DNA of 64,000 nt, taken from positions 45,919,366 through 45,983,365 of the forward strand of contig NC_088777.1 in NCBI RefSeq assembly GCF_954871325.1, written 5' to 3'. Made by a program: the position numbers and the translations under genes. The notes under the pieces are model-generated. The model was not told where the DNA came from, searched no databases, and saw only the letters and a list, made by a program, of their open reading frames with translations. The DNA comes from Gordionus sp. m RMFG-2023 (taxonomy: Eukaryota > Nematomorpha > Gordioida > Chordodea > Parachordodidae). Below are positions 1-13,000 of the stretch, piece by piece; position 1 is the stretch's first letter; the number at the start of each line of letters is the position of its first letter.

Positions 1-82
1 AAAGCTGGACCTAATAGTGATTTAACCCCGTTGAGAGGAGACGCAAATTTTGATGAGTTAATATCTATAGATACGAATTATT

Positions 83-92
83 NNNNNNNNNN
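83..92. other. Assembly gap of 10 N
   Basis: Ten consecutive N bases break the sequence, so this is a scaffold and the true gap size may differ. The gap lies near the 3' end of the minus-strand LINE remnant. Confidence 0.98.
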
Positions 93-596
93 TTTGGTAA
101 AACTTCTGTATTTAGGCTGGCTTACCATGGCTGAACCTATTATAGATAGCCTTCCATGGCTTCTTAAACTCTTCTAACTGTTAGAACAGACGACATATCT
201 CTGAACTTCTTCCATGCTTGTCTGACCCTTGCAACAAGAGTTCCACTTTTCCGAAGGTTAACCCATTTCCAATATTCAAACTACCATTTTCTACGTTATC
301 GGTATATGTACTCCTTTTATGCACGTTCTATAAATAATGGTCATTCTTGCTAACATCAAACCTCCTTTTTCCTGCTACATCTATTATGCACCCATTTCTG
401 GCATCTGGTGCATTGGATTAAATTTTTTGCAACTCCTTTCCCACATATTCCACATGGCTAGTAGCCAGATTCTACCATCTTCAGATTATCCCCACCAATC
501 ATAACCTTTGTCTTTGCTGCATTTATTTTCAAGCCCTTTGCTTCCATTTACTAATGTTATCCCACAATTTGTCCTCACTGTTTGCCATTAATACAA

Positions 597-965
597 GGTC
601 ATCTGCATATAATAGCTACTAGGAAAGTCCTTCACGCATTTCTCTAGCCATCATCCATTACTAAAAATAATAATGAGCACAGCATATATCCTTGTAATGA
701 ACTCAGCATGGATCTTTGATGAAGTTCTACCTTCACTTCAAAGCTTACACTATCCTTCATCCGTCTGTACCGCAGTTTGTGCTCCCACATACATTTCTAT
801 CACTACCATAACAATATAAGGTTATCTGCATAAAGTAGCTCCCATGGAAGTCCTTCACGCATAACCACCACATCCATTAATAAGATAAATAAAAATGGGC
901 TCAGCATGGATCCTTGATGAAGTCCTACCTTCAATTCAAAGCTTTCATTATCTCCATCAGATGCT
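597..965 (-). pseudogene. LINE reverse transcriptase palm motif, present twice
   Basis: Two adjacent blocks (about 597-775 and 820-965) both encode, on the minus strand, the segment around LHQGSMLSPFLF and the YADD-type motif. The upper copy (820-965) is cleaner, with SFELKVGLHQGSMLSPFLF and LPWELLYADN. The lower copy is more decayed and has a short insertion of repeated sequence. This looks like a partial duplication of the catalytic core in a dead element. Confidence 0.7.
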
Positions 966-1700
966 TTCTCCAAATAAACAAACGCATAATATAGTTCTTT
1001 TTATTTGCAAGATATCTGTAATTGTCTCACCGCAAAAATTGTATCTGTTGTTCCTTTCCCCGATGTAAAACCAAACTGAATTTCAACAATTATAATTTGT
1101 TCCCTTATCCGGTTCTCTAACACCCTCTCAAATACTTTCATTGCATATGAGTTTAATAGCTCTGTATGACCCTCAATTTAAAAGATAACCTTTCCCCTTG
1201 TATACTGGAATAATTATACACCAATTTTCGGGAATAATTCCTTCTGTCACAATTTGATTAGCTAAATTCATTAACCATTCAATCCCTAAATCATCAGAAC
1301 CTTTAAATATCTCAGTTACCTCCTCGTTAAACCCGCTGCCTTTCCTCTTTTCACTGCTCTCTTAATTTCGACCTTCCCAAATTTACACCTGGACCTTCTA
1401 CCTTTGCACAACTAACATCATTATCATATTTACCTCAGGATAACCACCATGTTTCCTTATGTTTAGGCGGCCCAGTTGTCCATCCACATACCTCCTCAGC
1501 TGTCCTCACACATGCTTTCTTCATGTCCCCCCACTTGTCATTTACCCCAGATGTTTGTGCCACCTCACTCTCTCAACGCCAATAGCATTTTGAATTGACG
1601 CTCCTCCTTCAAATTTCAAACTTTCAGCCTTGGTACAAACTTTCTTGTAGTGATCCTGACACCTTTAAAAGTGAGATCTTCTATAAGTAGTCGATGATGG

Positions 1701-1835
1701 TCAATACACTCCTCTCCTGGTATCACTCTCACATTTTTCTGTGCTTCTATCACATCTTCTTACTATCAATACACTCCTCTCCTGGTATCACTTTCACATT
1801 TTTTACTATGTTTCTATCACATCTCTTTACTAACA
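1701..1835. repeat. 65-bp tandem duplication inside the LINE
   Basis: The stretch starting tcaatacactcctctcctgg at 1701 repeats at 1766 and runs through ...ttctatcacatct. The two units are about 90 percent alike by eye. It sits between the endonuclease and reverse transcriptase parts. Confidence 0.8.
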
Positions 1836-1889
1836 AATAATCCATTGCACATTTCGCACTACCCGACTTGTAAGTCACCAGGTTCTCCG

Positions 1890-2510
1890 ATTTTTTCTTT
1901 AACATTATATTACAAACAATCATATCCATAGCATCACTAAAATCCTCTTCCCTTCCGGATTTCTCCTGCCGTAACTGAATCCTCCATGTACTCCTTCATA
2001 ACCCTCAGTACTCGTTCCCACATGTCCATTCAGATCACCAGTCAGGATAATTTACTCTTCATTTGCCAGTTCTCGATTCACACACAATACTATCCCAAAT
2101 AAGTGGCATATATATTGCATAGCTTTCTACCAAAAATTATCTTGATAATCATTATCTGGTTTCTAGTTCTTAATTCGATTACTTTGTCCACCCAGTTCTC
2201 TTCAAACAAAACCCCAACTTCAGCCTTACCTTCATTATTTGTTTGCTGGAAAAATTTGTACTTTTCATTCTGTCAATCGTTCTTGCGCCATTACACCAAA
2301 AATTATCTTGATAATCATTATCTGGTTTCTAGTTCTTAATTCGATTACTTTGTCCACCCAGTTCTCTTCAAACAAAACCCCAACTTCAGCCTTACCTTCA
2401 TTATTTGTTTGCTGGAAAAATTTGTACTTTTCATTCCTGTCAATCGTTCTTGCGCCATTACCATTCCATCTGGTCTCTTGTATGCAACATCTATGTCTTC
2501 TACGCAATAC
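1890..2510 (-). pseudogene. LINE apurinic-type endonuclease domain, broken
   Basis: The best preserved part (2507-2265) reads CCIQETRWNGNGAR, then YKFFQQTNNEGKAEVGVLFE and NWVDKVIELR. The glutamate of QETRW is the expected metal-binding residue of exonuclease-endonuclease-phosphatase folds. A 166-bp tandem duplication runs through this stretch, so part of the domain is present twice and the frame cannot produce a normal endonuclease. Plus-strand open frames over the same bases (2103-2667) are shadows. Confidence 0.75.
2131..2462. repeat. 166-bp tandem duplication inside the LINE
   Basis: The block beginning at 2131 (caaaaattatcttgataatc) recurs at 2297 with almost no differences, for example one extra c in the second copy near the ttcctgtc sequence. 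The near-identity compared with the decayed LINE suggests the duplication is much younger than the insertion. Confidence 0.9.
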
Positions 2511-2699
2511 GCACTCTTCCCCTCATGCTCCCAACATTCCATGTCGTAACCTTACTCTATTCCCCGTTAACTGGTTTTCTTCAATTATTAGATCGTTTAT
2601 GGACGTCATGTTTCATTTAAACGAATCGTGTTTCGGCAAGTTTCCCTCATCCTTCTTTTTGTCGTAGGCGGATGAGGAGACTCACGGGGTATTTTGAAC

Positions 2700-3896
2700 T
2701 GTACCGGGCCCATGCTTTGTTAATCATTAGGAAATTTTGTAGCAAGATTTTTATAATCGGATGCCCTTCTTGACAATAACCCCTTTTAGGTGGTTTTTAC
2801 GCCCCATTGAGGAGACGGTTATCTAATTCTAGACTAAGACCACAGGGAACCTTTTAAATCTTCATTAGCCGCACTTCCCCACCACGATTAGGCTGAAGGT
2901 AGGATTTTTGGAGTTAATGCGATTAGCTTAAACGCAAAAATTTTGCGCTTGGCGTACTAACATTTAGGTAGCCATAGCTATCAGCAAAGTCAGTAGTGCA
3001 ATAAAGCCCCGTTTAAACCAATAAATTTTGAGCTTGAAGTACCACATTTGGAGTAGCATACCTATCTGCAAAGCCAGTAATGCAAACCTCTAACTAGAAA
3101 AACCGCCTTCATGGCCACGGTCTCCTCTATGCCACGTAAGTAATATTATTTTTAAGTTATCAATTTAAATAAGTAAATATTTAAAATTAACAAATTATAA
3201 TTTTATACCAATCGTTATCTCTTCCCTTGGACATATGTCAAGGAACTTTAAAATTTAAAAAAAATATAGGCGACAAAATAAGAACCCTTACATCAGAACC
3301 TAAAAGAATATTATTTTTTAAAACAAAATCTACAAATCACTATTTTAAAATATAATTATTCATGTTTTTTGGGAACTTGTAGTCCCACCTCCGTTTTTAT
3401 AGAATAAGGTTTTATTTTATTTTATATTTGATATGTTAATTTTCTTATAATTTTATTTGATAGATTTTAATAAAGAAGTTCAAATGATTTTAAAAAAAAA
3501 TTCATGAATGACTCAAAAATTTTTTATTTACATCCCATATAAAAAAAAAATCTTATCAGCTATATTTTATTTTAAACATTTGTATTTGTAATTTATTATC
3601 TACAAATATTAACCTTGAACAATAAAAAAATCGAAAATAATATATGAAACTATTTGCTTATTTTACAATGTCGATTTTTTTATTATTATCACAATTCATA
3701 TTTATATAACATTCTACAACACATATATAACATTATGACATTAATAATTTCATACTTTGAATTAATACTTATCATTGCATTTGAGATCATTTTATGATTA
3801 TCCAAAATTTGAAAATGAGATTTACCGCGTTATCAATATCGAAAATAAATCTTTAAATTAACTTAACATTATGATTTTAACATAAATAATATATTA
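2700..3896. other. Gene-free stretch: possible LINE 5' flank, then AT-rich DNA
   Basis: From about 2700 to 3130 the base composition stays near 45 percent GC, like the LINE, and may be its 5' untranslated part. From 3130 to 3896 it is AT-rich simple DNA with no supportable exon. This region lies downstream of the coiled-coil gene's stop codon and would contain its 3' UTR and polyadenylation site, which I cannot pinpoint. Confidence 0.4.
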
Positions 3897-3907
3897 TTAA
3901 ATATCAT

Positions 3908-4025
3908 TTATAATTTTTTTAAATCAATCAATTCCAATTTCAAGTCTATATTTTCGGACAGGATAAAATCATAATTTTGTATTTTTTCCAATAACCTAGA
4001 TGGAATCTTGTCACCATATGGTTCC
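3908..4025 (-). CDS. Coiled-coil gene exon 22 (terminal)
   Basis: The exon completes the Arg codon, then reads EPYGDKIPSRLLEKIQNYDF and a leucine-rich helix ending LIDLKKL before TAA at 3910-3908. Confidence 0.78.
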
Positions 4026-7000
4026 CTTATTTATTTTATAAATGTAAAAATAAATATCATAGAGTGTGTTATTTAAATTAAATTATCATACTATACCTTG
4101 GTGGGTATTTTGTAAAATTTTGATGTATACTTTTCTCGTTCAATAATTTGTTGTTCATAAATAAATATTCACTTTGAAGACATTTTTCTCTATGGAGAGC
4201 TTCTTTCAGGGCTATTTTGGCGTTCAAAATAATTTTGCACTTTGCCTAAAATAAATAAATAATATTTATGAAAATAAAAATGAATAGTAAATTTTAAAAC
4301 AGGTATATATATATATATATGTATATATCAGATACCTGCAGAGGTACTGCTTGCTTAGCCTGGCCCGAATTTTTTTTAATAAAAATTTTCGGCCCGGTCT
4401 GGGTTTTATATTTTCAGGCCCGCACAGATTTTTTCAAAATATATTTATTTTTAATTTTTATAGCTAATAATAGCGATTTAAAATATTTGGTTGTAAAATA
4501 TACGGCTCGCCGAGTATTTTAAAAAAAATGTCCGGTTCGGGTATTTTATTAGACCCGTGTATTCAAAAGTTAAAATACGGCCTGTGCCGTGTACTCGGGT
4601 CGTCCGTGCCTGCAGGTCTCTAATACATATATATAGAAATATTATTCTATCATGTGGATTACCTTTAACGCTCGTTGCAACTCTTTGACAATCGATTCGT
4701 AATGCAATATCAAATCTTTGACCTTGTACGAATTATTCACATCATAATAAGGTTTATTAATCGCATCATGAGATGTTTCAGATTCGTATTTGATTCTTAT
4801 ATCATTCGTGGCAGGCGATTCATTGATAGTCACGTGGTAGTCTCCGTAACAATCGTCACTTTCGATGATGTCTATAGATAGGTTCCCCTTTTCTTGATCG
4901 TCGTGAGAAGGAGTCAAGTTTAATTTAGTTAGATCTTTAGACAATCTAAAATTTTGTATTTCCTGAGACAAACTCTCCACGTCTAAAACGTAATCGCAAC
5001 ATCGACGGTTAAGCCGATCATTCGTATCCTTTAGTAACTAATTTTATTTATTCATAATTATATATTCTGATAGTGTTTAAAAGATAAATAAATAAACCTC
5101 TCCAAAAATGAATCATACAATATTTTTTGAACTTTGTTATAAATTACTGGCACTTTTGTTAGAACCGGTTCCTGGAAATTTAAAAATGGGTTCAGATTTC
5201 TATTAATCAGAGATTCATCGATACAACCATTTTAGCCGATATAAAAACCGATATAAAAACCAAACATTATTTTTTCTTTTTTAAGTTCGACTAATTTGAG
5301 TTCGATCGATTAGATATGTCCGTAAATGTCCTTAATATAAAATATTAGGCCTACTCAAAAACGAATATGAGTCGAATATTTGATTATTCGTATTTGATTC
5401 TTTTGAATCAATCGAATAATTTGCTGTTTGTATTCGTATGAATAATAAAATATCTTAGATTAAGCTATAATTAAAAATAGATTATTCGATTCGTTTTTGA
5501 AGAGGCCTAAAATTTACCAGTGACCAGCAGGCCCGACCTTAAGTCCGGCCTGAATACACAGGCGGGCCGTATTTTAATTACTTTAAATATACCCGGGTCT
5601 AAAAATATAAAACACGGGCCGAAAAATTTTTTTAAAAAAAATCCGGGCCAGATAGTTGACGCAAACTATATACCTGCTGCTATATAAATTTTCCTCGAAC
5701 TTTATCGAGTAATTTATTTGATATATTTATATAAAGTAATAATAAAGGAATATAGAAATGGAGGAAATATAAAAAATTAATTCATATTTGGTTTGGTTGG
5801 AATAATAGAATTTATTCCAAATAAATAACATTATTGAAATGGTTTATGTATTAATTATAGTTAAAGTAAAAAATTACCTAGATTAAATTAGCGAAACCCC
5901 GGTTAAATTTGATTTTGGGAAAACATTTCATGTTTCCAGTTAATAAAAGCCAATTGACCATATATTTCAGTCAAATATTAATTTTAAATATTATTATAAT
6001 AAATCTTTGAATTCTTTCAATTCCGTTATAAATAACTTAATAAAAATTCTAGCAAATATTTACTTCAAAAAATTAGGTTTAAATAATAATAGGTTTGAGT
6101 AAAAACTTGCACTCCTAGTGTTATATTCAAATATATAAGGTATTATTACCTCTATTTTCTCAAGTAACTGGTTAATTGTATCCGAATCGCATGTTTGTAC
6201 ATGTGCGTCCTTTAAACTCGCTAAAACGCTATTAATTTGTGTCGATTTTGCCATTGGTAAATTACTCCTCGTAACATTTTCGGCCATTTTGGATTGATTA
6301 AAGTCAGGCGTATTCGTAGATCGAACGCGAGAATGAATATTTTCGCGATGATCGTCACCAAACGTCTGTGAATATTGATCAGATTTCTCGATAATTTTTT
6401 GATCCAATGAAGGGTTACATTTTTCGCTCAAAGTTTTGGCTAATTGATTCATATGATTTCTCATTTGATATATTATTTTTTTCAACAATGCGTTATCGTT
6501 GGGCAAGGTTTTAGTTGTTATGTTTGGTTGATCTATTCTCAATTCTTCGGTCTTAAATAAAATATTTTTTATATTTAAAATTATAAGGTTCTATGTTGAA
6601 ATTGGATAAGGATTTTCTATCCTTATGAAGGTTAAAGACAGTATACCGAACCTGGAATTCCCCTCTACAACTTAACATTTTACAAAGTTTAATTTAATGT
6701 TTTTTTAAATATGTCAGTTAAGCCTATCTAATTTGGGCTATTGCTAATTTGTGCGACTCTTTAATTTGATTAAAATTTTGAGTCTCAATCAAGTTCCTAC
6801 TAACTACTATTATAAAATGTTTTGATATATTGGACAACTGTCTACTTTAAAAAGTGGGCAGATTTTAATTTTTTTTTCTTATGCGTAAGTAAACCTCTAT
6901 AAAGTAGGCATTTGTTAATTTTTTGTGTCATTCATTCATTTTGCATTATAAAATTTTATCATCTTTTAAAAAACTATTCATATCAACTAACAAAATTAAT

Positions 7001-10000
7001 AAAGAAAACAAATATAACGAGCTATCGTTAATTTTAAAAATTTAGGTAATTAAAAATTTTAAATCATCATACCTAAAGAGAATGTGCTAAAAGTAGAGTT
7101 TGAAAACGAACCGCCAGACCGGAATGTACCGTTACGATTTTCTGCACCGTAACCATAACCGAACCGTTATAAAGAAAATATAAAAAAAGCGAACCGAACC
7201 GTTATAATTATCTTGAACCGGTTTTAAAAAATAATTAATTTTTAATTATTAACTTAAATTTGAAATCATAATTTTCCTTGGGGGTATTTTTTAAATTGGT
7301 GATTTTTTTTTCAAATTAAATATTTTTATATTATCAACATTATATATCAATTAATACCAAGTTTATTGGTTTTTTTCTTTAAATATTTAATTTATTAGAG
7401 ATTAGGCAAATTATCTATTAATTAGATAAGATATCTTAAAATACACATAATTATTTTTGGCTAAATTAACAGGTTTTTATATAAGTTATTAATAAGCTTT
7501 TATAATAATACTTGCTAATAATTTAGGAAAAAATTATGTAATTCTTCTATTAATAACTAACATCTAATAGAAATCAAGTTTTACATTCATTTTTATATTA
7601 TATGATTTATTTTTTTATCTCATAAAAACTTGTATCATAGAATTTAAATGAATAAATAAGGTCAGCAATATTTTAATGATATATAGTTTAACATCAAAAT
7701 GTAATTTCTATTTTTAACTCAATGTAAGTCTATTTTATATAAAACCCATTAATAAATACAAGTATAAAAATAATTTAATGCAATGTTAGTTAACTTAATT
7801 AAACTAAAGATTTATAGTAAGATTTTAAACAGATTTAGAAGACTATTCATTACAAATGCCATTCTTTAATCATATTTTTTATTATGCACATATGGATAAT
7901 GGTAAATGCTAACTATATTTTAATAAAAAAATAGTTTATAATTTCTTAAATGTATAACAGAATTCTGAATTTAAAAAAACTATATGATTATAAATAAAAA
8001 ATTATACTGATCATTAAAATAAAATATTGCTGACCATTTTATTTATTGTCATTTAAATTCTATAATCCAAGTTATTTTAAAAAAATAAAAAAGAAGGTAA
8101 AATTGTTTCTATTAAGCTTTTTTATTTATTCTATTTATTATATAATAAAAGATTTTGATCTATTCATCATCATACAGCTTATTAGTATCTATATCTATTA
8201 AATGATTCGGGAAAAGTCAAATCCTGTGCGATCCTATTTTAAATTAGATATTATAAAAAATCAATCTATTTGCAAAATAGAAGATTATGGTAAAGTATTA
8301 ACTGGGGACCATGCTGCAAATCTCGAACGACATATAGAAAGATTTCACAATAGGGAATTCAAATTATTAAGAAAAAAGAAAGAATATTTGACTATTAATA
8401 AACCTCAAATAACGAAAACTGCAAACCAGTATAATACAATCCAAAATGCTTTTAAGTCCAACACTACTACAATACAAATTAATATAAATAAAGAAACTTT
8501 AATCGGCTCCTGTACCGAGTTAATAACAGTTAATGGAAGACCAATAAAATCAATTGGCGACATAGCATTTCGGAATATTATAGATCCAATATTTATAGGA
8601 TTAGGTGGAAATTTTACTATCAATTCGAAAATATACGCAATAATATTAAAAAAATGGCTTTTGATTTTTCGCAAAATATAAAAAAGGAAGTATACCAAAA
8701 ACTTATTTCGATAAAATTAGATATAGCAACTAGATATGATAGGTCCATATTGGGGATCAATATTCAATTTATAAATAACGGAAAAATATAATTAAGGACT
8801 CTATGCATGAAAAAGAACGACACACATCAGAATATCTTAAATAAATTATTCTAGATGTTCTAAAAGAATATGAAATAAGAATTGAGCAGATTTACACAAT
8901 AACCACAGATAATGCAGCAAATATGATTAAATTAATTAAGCTTTTAATACTACACGATGAAGAAGATGATAGCTTTAACCATTATTTAAATAATGATGAT
9001 ATAGATAATGATGATTTACATAATAATGATATAATTGATGATGAAAATAACGAACTTTTTAATATTGAAAATATTAATCTTTCACCAAATGCCAGATCCA
9101 TATTAATGGGTATTAGATGTGCTTCACATGAATTTCAATTTGCAATTAATGTGCATTAAAAATTCAAATGAAATTCTCATTATAAATAAAGCTAGAAACA
9201 TATGTAAAAAAATAAGAAATCAGATAATAACAGCTATTCTATCCAAATTAAATTTGAAAAAACCATTAATTGGTTGCAGAAGATGGAACTTTATCTATTT
9301 AATGTTGGAGAGATTACTAGAGTTAAAAAGCTTTTGCCAAGAAATATCGGTCCAAAGCGATCGCGAAAAATATTTATCAGAGAAGGAATGGAAAATAATT
9401 AGTGATATATTAAAAGCTTTATATCCTGCTTATATTTTGACAAAATGTATTCAAAGTGAACAATTAACAATGGGCGATTTTTATGCCGCATGGATCAAAA
9501 GTCTCATGTAAACGAATAAAGTCGACACTCCATTTGCCAGACTTTTAGTTTCTACGATAAAAGCACGAGAAATAAATTTCAAAAATGACGTTTTTTGCTC
9601 AGCTATTTATCTCGACCCAACATATAATGTTTTTTTAACATTTGAAGAAAGAGAGATCGCCAGAAAACATCTTTGTAAAACTTGGAACTTGATACAAAGT
9701 CTAAATAATCAGAATATTGAAATTCTAAATACTATGCCTACGTGTTCGCATTCGAAAGATAATTTATCTTATGATTTTGAAGATTTATTAAAGTTGCATG
9801 AAAGTTTTAATAAGAATAATTCTCAGGGCATAGAAAATTATAATAAATGTATAGAAATAGAATATATAATTCGGTCATTTGATAATATAGAGAGATTAGA
9901 AAAAGATACTAATCTTTTGAATTATTGGGAAAATATAATGAATAGTATGCCAGAACTTTATAAGTTAGCTGTAACTATGCTAGCAGTTCCAGCTACGCAG

Positions 10001-13000
10001 GTATCCGTAGAAAGAGCATTTTCTAGCCTTAAGTTTATACTCTCTGCGCATAGAACTAAATTAAATCTTGAAATATTAGAAAATATTTTAGTTATCCGTT
10101 CTAATTCTCTTTTGAGAAGATTAAATTTCTTTATTTATATTAATTTGTATTGTAGTAGTGTTGGACTTAATTTGGATTGTATTATACTGGTTTGCAGTTT
10201 TCGTTATTTGAGGTTTTTTAATAGTCAAATTTTCTTTCTTTTTTTTTAATAATTTGAATTCCCTATTGTGGAATCTTTCTATATGTCGCTCGAGATTTGC
10301 AGCATGGTCCCTAGTTAATACTTTACCACAATCTTCTATTTTGCAAATAGATTGATTTTTTATAATATCTAATTTAAAATAGGATCGCACAGGATTTGAC
10401 TTTTCCCGAACCATTTAATAAATAGATATAGATACTAATAAGCTGTATGATGATGAATAGATGGTCAAAATCTTTTATTATATAATAAATAGAATAAATA
10501 AAAAAGCTTAATAGAAACAATTTAACCTTCTTTTTTATTTTTTTGAAATAACTTGGATTATAGAATTTAAATAACAATAAATAAAATGGTCAGCAATATT
10601 TTATTTTAATGATCAATACAATTTTTTATTTATAATCATATAGTTTTTTTAAATTCAGAATTCTGATATACATTTAAGTAATTAAAAAATTAATTTTTAT
10701 TAAAATATAGTTAGCATTTACCATTATCCATATATACATAATAGAAAATATGATTAAAGAATGGCATTTGTAATGAATAGTCTTCTAAATATGTTTAAAA
10801 TCTTACTATAAATCTTTAGTTTAATTAAGTTAACTAACATTGCATTAAATTATTTTTATACTTGTATTTATTTATAGGTTTTATATTAAATAGACGTTAA
10901 AAATTGAAATTACATTTTGATGTTAAACTAATAAAAATACTATAGTTTAACTTAAATTACCCATTCTGTCATATTCTATTAACATCTAATAGAAATAAAG
11001 TACTGACCAATTTTAATAAAATATTGTTTTGTAATTTCTTATTAATTAATATATTCAAAAAAAGTTTATCTTAATTTATATAGAATATGTCAGAGTGGGT
11101 AATTTAAGTTAAACTATACTATTTATATTTAGTTTAACATCAAAATTTTATTCCTATCACTGTAGGTTTATTAATATAAAACACATAAATAAATAAAATA
11201 AAAATAATTTAGTTAACTTATTTAAACTGAAGATTTATATTAAGATTTTTTATTATTTAAATATACAGATAGAAAAATATTCATTACAAAAGCCATTCTT
11301 TAATAATATTTTTTTTATTTTGCATATATGGATAATGGTAAATGCTAACTAACATTATTTTAATAATAAATAATTTATGACCTAAATGAATATCAGAATT
11401 CTGAATTTAAAAAACAATGATTATAAATAAAAAATTATTATATCATTAAAATATTGCTGACCATTTTATTTAGTGTCATTTAAATTCTATGATACAAGTT
11501 TTTGTGAGATAAAAAAATAAACCATATAATATAAAACTGAATGTAAAACTTGATTTCTATTAGATGTTAGTTATTAATAGTAGAATTATATAATTTTTTC
11601 CTAAATTATTAGCAAGTATTATTATAAAAGCCTATTAATAACTTATATATAAACCTTAATTTAGCCAAGAATAATTATGTATGATTTTAAGATATCTTAT
11701 CAAATTAATAGATAATTTGCCTAATCTCTAATAAATTAAATATTTAAAGAAAAAAAACAATAAACTTGGTATTAATTGATATATAATGTAGATAATATAA
11801 CCATATTTAATTTGAAAAAAAATCACCAATTTAAAAAATGCCCCCAAGGAAAATTATGATTTCAAATTTAGGTTAATAATTTATAATTAGTTATTTTTTA
11901 AAACCGTTTTGAACCGGTTTAAAATATTTATAACGATTCGGTTCGCTCTTTTTATATTTTCTTTATAAAGGTTCGGTTATGGTTACGGTTCAGAAAACCA
12001 TAACGGTTCATTCTAATTTAGCGGTTCGGTTCAATTCGAAACCCTGTTTACATATATATAATTATAACTTTATTATCGTCGCTTTCGCTTAAACTTTTAG
12101 CTTATTGTAAAATCTTCGCTATAAGAAAATAAGTAAAAAGTTTTCAGGCTTTTAAAGTGATCTCCTGGTGGAGATTCTTTAAATTGAAATTTCAGATTTT
12201 TAAAAAAAAAATAACGATCAAAATACTTTACATTTAAAATTGCGGATAAAAAATTATCCGAATTATCGAATACAGTATTCAAAAATTTGGCAGATTTAAG
12301 GCTCTTCGATACAGGTTCGTCATCTTGGTCGTGCGACGTTAAAGATAAATTATTCGAAGATGATAGAACATATGGTTTTTCTGCCCGTAAAAACTTTCCG
12401 AGCGATTTTTCCTTTATATACCGTTTGTTAGTGGTAAAAGAATTCCGCTTTTTAAATGTTGGAGTTGTACCTTTCCCCTCGGCAATTTTATTGAGTTGTC
12501 TTTCTGGTCGAATGGTCGCTGATTTTGGGGGATTCGATTCTGTAGTTGGCATTGCACTAAATTAGTCAGATAATATGTTTTTTATAAGGGCAAATCGTAA
12601 AAATTAACTTTTGTAAAAAATAAATAAATATTTTAAAAATGGGTTATGAGTGGGAAATCTAAGTAACCTTTTAAAATGTTCCTTGGTAAAATGGTTAGAA
12701 TTCTTTTGTTTTCGGTATCTGGCAATGATGGCGTTGAGTCTGATAATAGTAGATTCACGAGCCGCCAATTTATTCTTAAGGCCCACGCTTTCGTTGAACA
12801 GCTTTGTTTGATGTGAGCGAGTTCTGAGTAATTTGGATTGAGCCTGACACACTGATTTATCTAACAATTCGACGCGTTTTTGAAGCTTTTATCGAAACAC
12901 ATTTTATCAATATATAAATAAAAGGTTTTAAAAAAAAAATAATGTTGTAAACGAACGCGTTCAATCAAAAAAATGACTAATGACCTCACTTTTAATTCTG

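Larger units (their letters stand above)
93..2700 (-). mobile_element. Degenerate RTE-like LINE (endonuclease + reverse transcriptase)
   Basis: Read on the minus strand, this is a non-LTR retrotransposon with endonuclease first (about 2510-1900) and reverse transcriptase after it (about 1350-600). The endonuclease shows QETRWNGNGAR followed by KYKFFQQTNNEG, VGVLFEENWVD and a VIELR..QIMIIKI stretch, a pattern typical of the AP endonucleases of CFDP2-like/RTE elements. The reverse transcriptase shows GIEWLMNLANQIVTEG, IPENW, PVYKGKG, FTSGKGTTDT, VGLHQGSMLSPFLF and LPWELLYADN. The catalytic YADD has become YADN and the frame is broken by stops and shifts, so it is a dead copy. Internal stretches are tandemly duplicated. 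The left end continues past the N gap and its limit is unclear. Superfamily assignment is from remembered motifs only. Confidence 0.8.
7094..12046 (+). mobile_element. Palindromic hAT element 1 (about 5 kb)
   Basis: The ends read tagagtttgaaaacgaaccg (left) and, reverse-complemented from the right, cagggtttcgaattgaaccg, a hAT-like terminus. Long inverted arms follow: 7094 to about 8494 against 12046 to about 10127. Each arm reaches into the coding region, so the N-terminal BED finger is present on both strands. The single central transposase is broken. The right arm is longer because it contains an extra inverted module and a small foldback. I found no matching 8-bp target duplication. The element lies wholly within the 5.7-kb intron between exons 18 and 19 of the coiled-coil gene, with its transposase antisense to that gene. 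Confidence 0.85.

Noticed and set aside
2103-2667. Two plus-strand open frames with repeated hydrophobic peptide
   Set aside because: They are antisense to the LINE endonuclease and repeat only because of the 166-bp tandem duplication.
12287-12565. 92-residue plus-strand open frame
   Set aside because: It is the shadow of exon 18 of the minus-strand coiled-coil gene, which has phase-consistent splice sites.
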